A stretch of 64,000 nt of DNA from Aphelocoma coerulescens (Eukaryota; Chordata; Aves; Passeriformes; Corvidae): the NCBI RefSeq assembly GCF_041296385.1, contig NC_091017.1, positions 48,482,214 through 48,546,213 of the forward strand, read 5' to 3'. Positions 58,770-64,000 of the stretch are shown one piece after another. The translations under genes were made by a program, and so were the position numbers. The notes beneath the pieces are model-generated. The model searched no databases and was not told the DNA's origin. It worked only from the letters and a program-made list of their open reading frames with translations. The first letter of the stretch is position 1, and every line of letters begins with the position of its first letter.

Positions 58770-59240
58770 GCGGGGTGTTGCCTGGATGGGGCAGGGCTGG
58801 CAGGAGTCGCTGCCGTGACTGGAGACCCTGTTAGGACAAGGCGCCTGGGGCTGCACCTGGAAGCCAAGTGTGCCTGAGGCCATTCCCGGCAGTGACACCG
58901 GCGGGCGGGGAACAGCCTCAGGCGTACAGCTGAATGCTCCTGCTCTCCAAAACGACGCGGCTGCCAGGAGCTGCTGCCCGGGAAGGCTCCCAGCTCTGGC
59001 TGTGTCTGCACCGGCGCCACTGGGAAGAGCGCTGGGTGGTGGGAGCCGCAGGCATTGCCGGGACCCCAGACCCGCTGCGGCACGGCACAGCGCGTAGCGC
59101 CAGCGGGGCCAGGGCAAGACCCTCATCTGAAAGCAGCCTCCGACCGCCAGGATGGGCCATGGCCTCCCCACACGGTGCCAAGCAGCATCTCGCCATGGCC
59201 AGAGGCAGCCCCAAACCCCACAGCCCAGCTTCAGGAAGAG
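58770..59240. promoter_or_regulatory. Isolated CpG-rich island of unknown origin
   Basis: Sharp jump to about two-thirds G+C within AT-rich DNA. By eye I count close to 30 CpG in the densest 390 bp, which would pass the usual CpG-island rule of thumb (over 200 bp, over 50% GC, observed/expected over 0.6). Long frames on both strands (such as 58,752-59,252 minus, 166 codons; 58,934-59,284 plus, 116 codons) follow from the scarcity of AT-rich stops and have Ala/Pro/Arg-rich shadow composition, so I do not call a gene. It could be a promoter or first exon of an unrecognised transcript, the GC-rich core of an LTR (the 20.1-20.65 kb LTR core has a similar composition), or a GC-rich insertion. I found no LTR ends. 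Confidence 0.5.
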
Positions 59241-59403
59241 TGAGCTTAGCACTGGTTCTCTGCACTGTTCCCCAGTGTGAATGAGGCTAGCCAGGCAGAC
59301 TGAAATTCGGCTCCCAAAAATGTTTTATCATGTAAATATAAGGCAACAGTTTATTTCAGGACAGACCCATTCAACACATAATGGGTCAGGCTGTTCAATG
59401 CAG

Positions 59404-59446
59404 GAATCTCTTCATCTGTAAAATAAGATGCTAATAATACTCTCTA
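59404..59446 (+). repeat. Possible MIR-like SINE fragment
   Basis: ATCTCTTCATCTGTAAAATA followed by AGATGCTAATAATACTCTC resembles the MIR core 'cctcatctgtaaaatggggataataatacc'. The match covers only about 40 bp. Chance similarity of AT-rich DNA is a real alternative. Confidence 0.35.
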
Positions 59447-62400
59447 ATTAAACAGACACACAGACTCTTTAAAAAGCTGTAGTTCTCTAACATTCTTCAA
59501 AAGCAATCATCTTCACAGCTGGGGAATGAGAAAATGGAGTAGCAGTTACAAGTTTTTCCCCGGTGCTCAATAGCAAATGAGTACAAGAACTGGATTTCAT
59601 GAATGTTAAGTTAAATCTTCACACGCATATGACAGGAAGGACATGGGCACATTAGATTTTGCCCTAGAACAAGGAGGTGGATTAAATAACAATTGAGGTG
59701 ACTTCTAATCCTTTGATACCATGCTGGGCTGCCCTGTCACTCTGAAACTTTTTAAATCTCTATGTAGATGAGGACAGGTAATGGACTAGCAGTTTGATAT
59801 TATCAGCATCCACCATGAATGTAGGCAGAAAACTTTATGCAAAAAAATGTTAATGCAAAAGCAGCTATTGGCATTTTGAAAATATGACAGGAAGGCTCTG
59901 AATTCTTTATGAAATAAAGAGTCCTTTCCTTTGGCAAACATTTTTGTGGAGAACTTACTGTGGCAAGCAAAATTTCAATAGATCATAAGAGCATAATATA
60001 CTGTTTATCTGTTGGGTAATGTGATCGGCAACCTTCTTGATATATACCATCTGTGCCGAGGACATTGAAAAGTTCTTTGAAAATTCAATTATTAGATTAT
60101 GAAATATTTCTTTTTGCTGAATTCTGCAAAACTGCTTTCAGGATTGAACAGTACATGCCTCATAAGTGGCTTGTGTCCCTGGACTGATACATAATAGATG
60201 TTGATTCCTCACAAAGCAGACAACAAGTATTCTGTAGGACAACACTATAAAAATGAAAGAAGTTTGGCTTCTTTTTTTTTTTAATATAGTGAGGACATAT
60301 CCATTTTATCTTCTATTCAGGAATAGAATGAAAAATCCTGTACAATCAGTTTCAACAGTGTGAGTGACCTTCTGTTTGTTTTTCTGTTACATATATCAGA
60401 CTGTTCTTAATGCCAGTATATTTTTTTTAATGAGTCAAATAATTTTGCCAGAGGGAATTATAGTTTCCTGTTATTATCTTTCTATCAACAGGTCTTGTAC
60501 AAATATGAGTGAGTTGTAACTGCAAAATTGTTGTCTCATCTGAACTGCGTGTCATATCAGTTACCACAAATACAAAGAAAAAGCACCTGTACTTGTCTTT
60601 GGGTCTTAATCTGCACTTTTCAAATAGCTCTAAGACATTAATCAGGACTCCTGAGAGATTTCCAGCCTCAGAAGGCAATGGTTATCTAATCATTCTAAAG
60701 CCCATGCTGGGACAAGAATCTGGAAACAAATCAGTCTGATACTGTACTCTGAAGTGTTGTTGAAAATTAGCGCAAATGTCAAATATCCTTCACTTTTTTT
60801 TCCAAAATAATGAAGATGTTTGCAGGAATAACATTTTGCAACCAACCACAGAGAAGGAAAGAGCAGCTCAATGAGCTTACTTTACTTCTAAACTTCCAGC
60901 AAGTCAAGAGAGTATTAATAGACATATTTATTTTATTTTTAAAATACAGAAATAAAACTGATGAAATTTTACTGCTGGGGTCACAGAACATTTCAGTATA
61001 GCAAATATCAATAGGATATCCTCCAGTCTGGGGTCACATAACACCCACTACAATGGAATCTATCCTGTTGTAGATGATCTTGTAACATATTAGAGAGAAG
61101 AAAAAAGGTTGCATGGATTCTAGGAAAGACCAGGCAAATAATGTGAAGCAGAAAACAAGCTCTAATGTATTCAAGAAATGCAAGATGAAAACTTTTGGAG
61201 GCATAGACTATCTGGGAAGGAGAGGCAGACAGAGGAAGACATAAATGCTTTTCCTACTTTTTTTTATGGCCACCACTGGATGCAGAATGTTGGGCTAGAA
61301 AAAAATCCTTCAAATGAATAGAATTACTTTTTTATTTTTTAATACAGTGAAAGAGACAGAATCTTAGTCCAACTACTAATCAGCCAAATACAATTAAGAG
61401 TCCTCATTTTGTGAAACCTCTATTAAAACTAAGAGCATGGAAAGAAAAAGATATTTCAAACATTTCTTTCCAAGAGGCATTTTTCTGGCTATTTTGGCAA
61501 TAATTACATAAAGAAGATTTGTTTTACTTGATAATTTTTTAAAGCTGGGTCACTGCAGTGGAATTACTGTCTACTGTCCTTTGCTTTAGGGATAAACTAA
61601 AAGAACATAATATGAATGAGGATGAATGTTCAAAAAAGAATCTTTAAAAAATGAGATATTTGCTGATGATAAATTATAGGGAACTTAATTTATATTCTGT
61701 ATCTCAGTAAAATACAGTATGTCAAGAAGCTTAATACATTGAGTCCTTGCTATGACAAGGGAAAATGTTTGTTCTAACATTCAAGCCTACAGTTTCCACT
61801 GACAGCAACTGGTGTTCCATACAATCTCTATCTGGATGGAAAAGCTATGAATTACAAAAGCTGAAATATGTGAAGGCTTCAAATATTTCCACATGGAATT
61901 TTAAAATACTGCTAAGGTTTGTATCTATACCATTTTATTTTTTCTCACTGCTTGTCTATGTGCTTCTCTGGTCATACATTCTTTTACTGATATTTCATTG
62001 CTCTGTAGGTTTTGGGATTTAACTGTTGCCATAAAGAAACACTTTACTAATTTTTTTACTTTATTCCACGAGCAGATTTTTTTCAAAATCAGACAAAAGT
62101 AGCCCAATAAATCCAACAGGAAAACTACTAATAGCTGTATTTACACTCCTTAAAGGTTAGTGAGAGAGGCATAGTAAAATTTTAATTAATTATTACAGCA
62201 CAACAGTCTTAGTGAAGATCTTTTGCTCTTTACTGATGACTATCCTATTTTTGGAGGACTTCTTACAAGTATATAACAAGACCTGATATCCTAATATACA
62301 TTTTAAAGTGTCTGTATTTCAAGATTTGGAAGACAGATTACTTGAATTTTTAAGCTCTCATTTTCTTTAAAATGCAATTAAATAAATCATGGCATTAATT

Positions 62401-63043
62401 AAAACATTGCAGAATTTTGTGAACAATTTTTAGAGACTATGGAACAGAGTCCTGTGGAGACATAGGTCAAATTAAGGAAGGGCATGCAAATGGAAAATCT
62501 ACTCATTGCTCTTCTATATTCAGGAGATGGGTGGAAGTAATTGTGAATTATTTGCAGATAGAAAGGTCTAGACACTTTTTTAAAAAATAAGTATTTTTAA
62601 ATGGAAATGCCATCAGACATGAATCAGTTGTGACACTGTGACAATAATTTGAACACAAATCAATATAGTTGCAATGACTTGACTCTTCTGTAAACATCGT
62701 AATATTCCAAAAGGCTTTTAATAAATCCTAAAATTATTTGATTTTCTGTAGAATCTGCTTGTTTACTGTTGGACTGTACAGGACTATAGCAAAAACACCA
62801 TTGGTTCATTACTCATGTGGAATGAACTTTTTATTGCCATTCATAGTTCTGCCTTTAGTGCTTTTTTATTCCATCTCTGAAGTTCCCCCTGTCACCTTGA
62901 TGCAAATTTTAGAATACACTTAGTTCAGACTACTTTCAGATAATTAAAAATCTGTTCATCACATTGATTCAGCTAACAATCAGCAGAGATACTATTATGA
63001 ATTAAGTCATGTAAGATGGAGATGTGAAAGTTTGTGATAAGGA
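59447..63043. other. Unique AT-rich DNA, no gene seen
   Basis: No gene or clear repeat over 3.6 kb. Open frames are 85 codons or fewer and unrecognisable. Confidence 0.55.
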
Positions 63044-63069
63044 TTTTTTTTTTTTTTTTTTTTTTTTTT
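63044..63069. repeat. T26 homopolymer
   Basis: Run of 26 T directly before the CR1 fragment at 63,072. The tract is prone to slippage and sequencing error. Confidence 0.95.
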
Positions 63070-63071
63070 AA

Positions 63072-63400
63072 GGCTTATGTATTGGGCCCCTTACTACAAG
63101 CAAAACATGGAGGCACTGGAGTGTGCTGGTCTCTCTGCCCTGGTAACAAGCACTAGAGGAAATGGCCTCAAGTTTTGTCAGGGGAAGTTTAGATTGGATA
63201 TTAGGAAAAATTTCTTCATGGAAAGGGTTGTCAAGCACTGAAACAGGCTTCCCAGGGAAGTGGCTGAGTCACCATTCCTGGAGGTACTTAAAACATGTGT
63301 AGATGTGGCACTTAAGGACATGGTTCAGTGGTGGACTTGGCAGCAGGTAATGGTTGGGCTCTTTAGTCTTTTCCAGACTAAAAGATTCTGTGATTCTTTG
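63072..63400 (+). mobile_element. CR1 LINE 3' end, plus strand
   Basis: Recognisable CR1 3' end in order: GGGCCCCTTACTACAAGC, CACTGGAGTGTGCTGG, the block GGAAATGGCCTCAAGTTTTG..GGGGAAGTTTAGATTGGAT, TTAGGAAAAATTTCTTCATG, AGGCTTCCCAGGGAAGTGG, and the tail AAGATTCTGTGATTCTTTG. It covers the ORF2 C-terminal end and the 3' UTR of a 5'-truncated copy. It is cleaner than the 33 kb copy, so it is probably younger. The 5' truncation abuts the T26 tract. Confidence 0.92.
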
Positions 63401-64000
63401 TTTTATGGATATATACCTGCTTAATTAGACATAAATTGCTAAATGTTCTGTTCATCCAAGGAATTCCTACACCATTTATTTCAATCCACGGGACCAAAAA
63501 TTCAGTCACTATATGAAGAGCTAAATGCCAAATCCAATCAGATTTGATATAGAAAAGCAATTAGACACTAAAAAGTTCTTGGACAGTAAGACCTGATTCG
63601 TAGAGTACTAGAAAGTTTCTACTAGCATTCCTTTCTGTTGTAATATGAGTGAGCAGAGCTTCAGCAAGGGATATTTTTTCAAACAGAGCTTCACTTTTCT
63701 ATCAGTACAAATCAGTATAATTAGAATAACCAGGGGAAGCTCATGAACAAAATACCCAATCCATACACACTGAAGTTTCTGGTATCTTCTATCTACTCTT
63801 TTAGGCTCATTTTAATGGACAGAAAGGGAAGGAGTGCAGACAGAAGGCAAAGGTGTGTATGTTATTAAAATAATTGAGATTACACAAAGTAAGTTGCAGG
63901 TTTTGACAAATAGGTCAGGTGTTATCCAGTGCAGTTAGTGCTTGGTAGTTAAAATTTTGTAATTACTTCTAAATAGAAAATCTTACACACCACAAAATGT
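63401..64000. other. Unique DNA to window end
   Basis: No repeat or gene recognised after the CR1 tail. The 60-codon minus-strand frame at 63,378-63,560 overlaps the CR1 tail and is chance. Confidence 0.55.

Noticed and set aside
58640..59284. Long frames on both strands (up to 166 codons) in the CpG-rich island
   Set aside because: Competing frames in opposite strands, all Ala/Pro/Arg/Gly-rich, are what a GC-rich block yields. No domain or splice pattern was identified.
59640..59730. CR1-like tail (GGTGGATTAAATAAC..GAGGTGACTTCTAATCC)
   Set aside because: Loosely resembles the end of CR1/L2 elements, but the match is too short and diverged to support.
1..64000. CRISPR array, operon or bacterial defence system
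   Set aside because: No regularly spaced direct repeats, no dense coding and no bacterial gene signals. The repeat content is avian.

Overview
The window looks like bird nuclear DNA. It is AT-rich throughout, and its interspersed repeats are those of avian genomes: CR1 LINE fragments ending in the ATTCTGTGATTCTGTG-type 3' tail, and solo LTRs of an ERVL-like family that starts TGTCATG..TTAA..CCCAGCTGG on the plus strand. A passerine is plausible from the LTR types, but this is recalled family resemblance and not a database result. I recognise no host protein-coding gene, rRNA or tRNA. Open frames outside the CR1 copies are short, carry no domain I know, and fit chance ORFs in AT-rich DNA. The window is best read as an intergenic desert or the inside of a very long intron.

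Layout. 0-7.4 kb is unique AT-rich DNA with a possible MIR-like SINE remnant (4.19-4.26 kb) and simple repeats. About 7.5-8.26 kb is a plus-strand solo LTR with a TATA box and AATAAA about 70 bp apart. 10.9-11.7 kb is a weaker LTR-like segment. 11.7-18.2 kb is unique apart from a pair of adjacent hairpins at 15.66 kb. 18.19-21.64 kb is the main repeat cluster. It holds a minus-strand CR1 3' part (ORF2 C-terminus) and, head to head with it, a plus-strand CR1 reverse-transcriptase fragment split by a 934-bp solo LTR. That LTR has a perfect 5-bp target duplication (CACCT), so the order of the two insertions can be read. 21.81-22.25 kb is the first of four ERVL-like LTRs, all in the same orientation.

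23-39 kb is mostly unique. It contains a short degenerate minisatellite, a 49-bp near-palindrome at 25.93 kb, a five-unit interstitial telomere-like run at 28.1 kb, an old CR1 3' region at about 33.04-33.67 kb and a possible LTR at about 37.0-37.75 kb. 39.8-44.7 kb carries three more ERVL-like LTRs (39,839-40,420 with perfect CCAGG duplications; 41,754-42,237; about 44,027-44,650) and a CR1 tail. 44.7-58 kb is unique DNA with microsatellites and a perfect 29-bp tandem duplication.

At 58.77-59.24 kb there is an isolated GC-rich, CpG-rich island that no element I recognise explains. It is the best candidate for an unannotated promoter, non-coding transcript or unknown LTR. The window ends with a CR1 3' fragment (63.07-63.40 kb) abutting a T26 tract. 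There are no cooperating host genes here. The story is the layering of retroelements, plus a few structural DNA motifs. I did not find a convincing new biological system.
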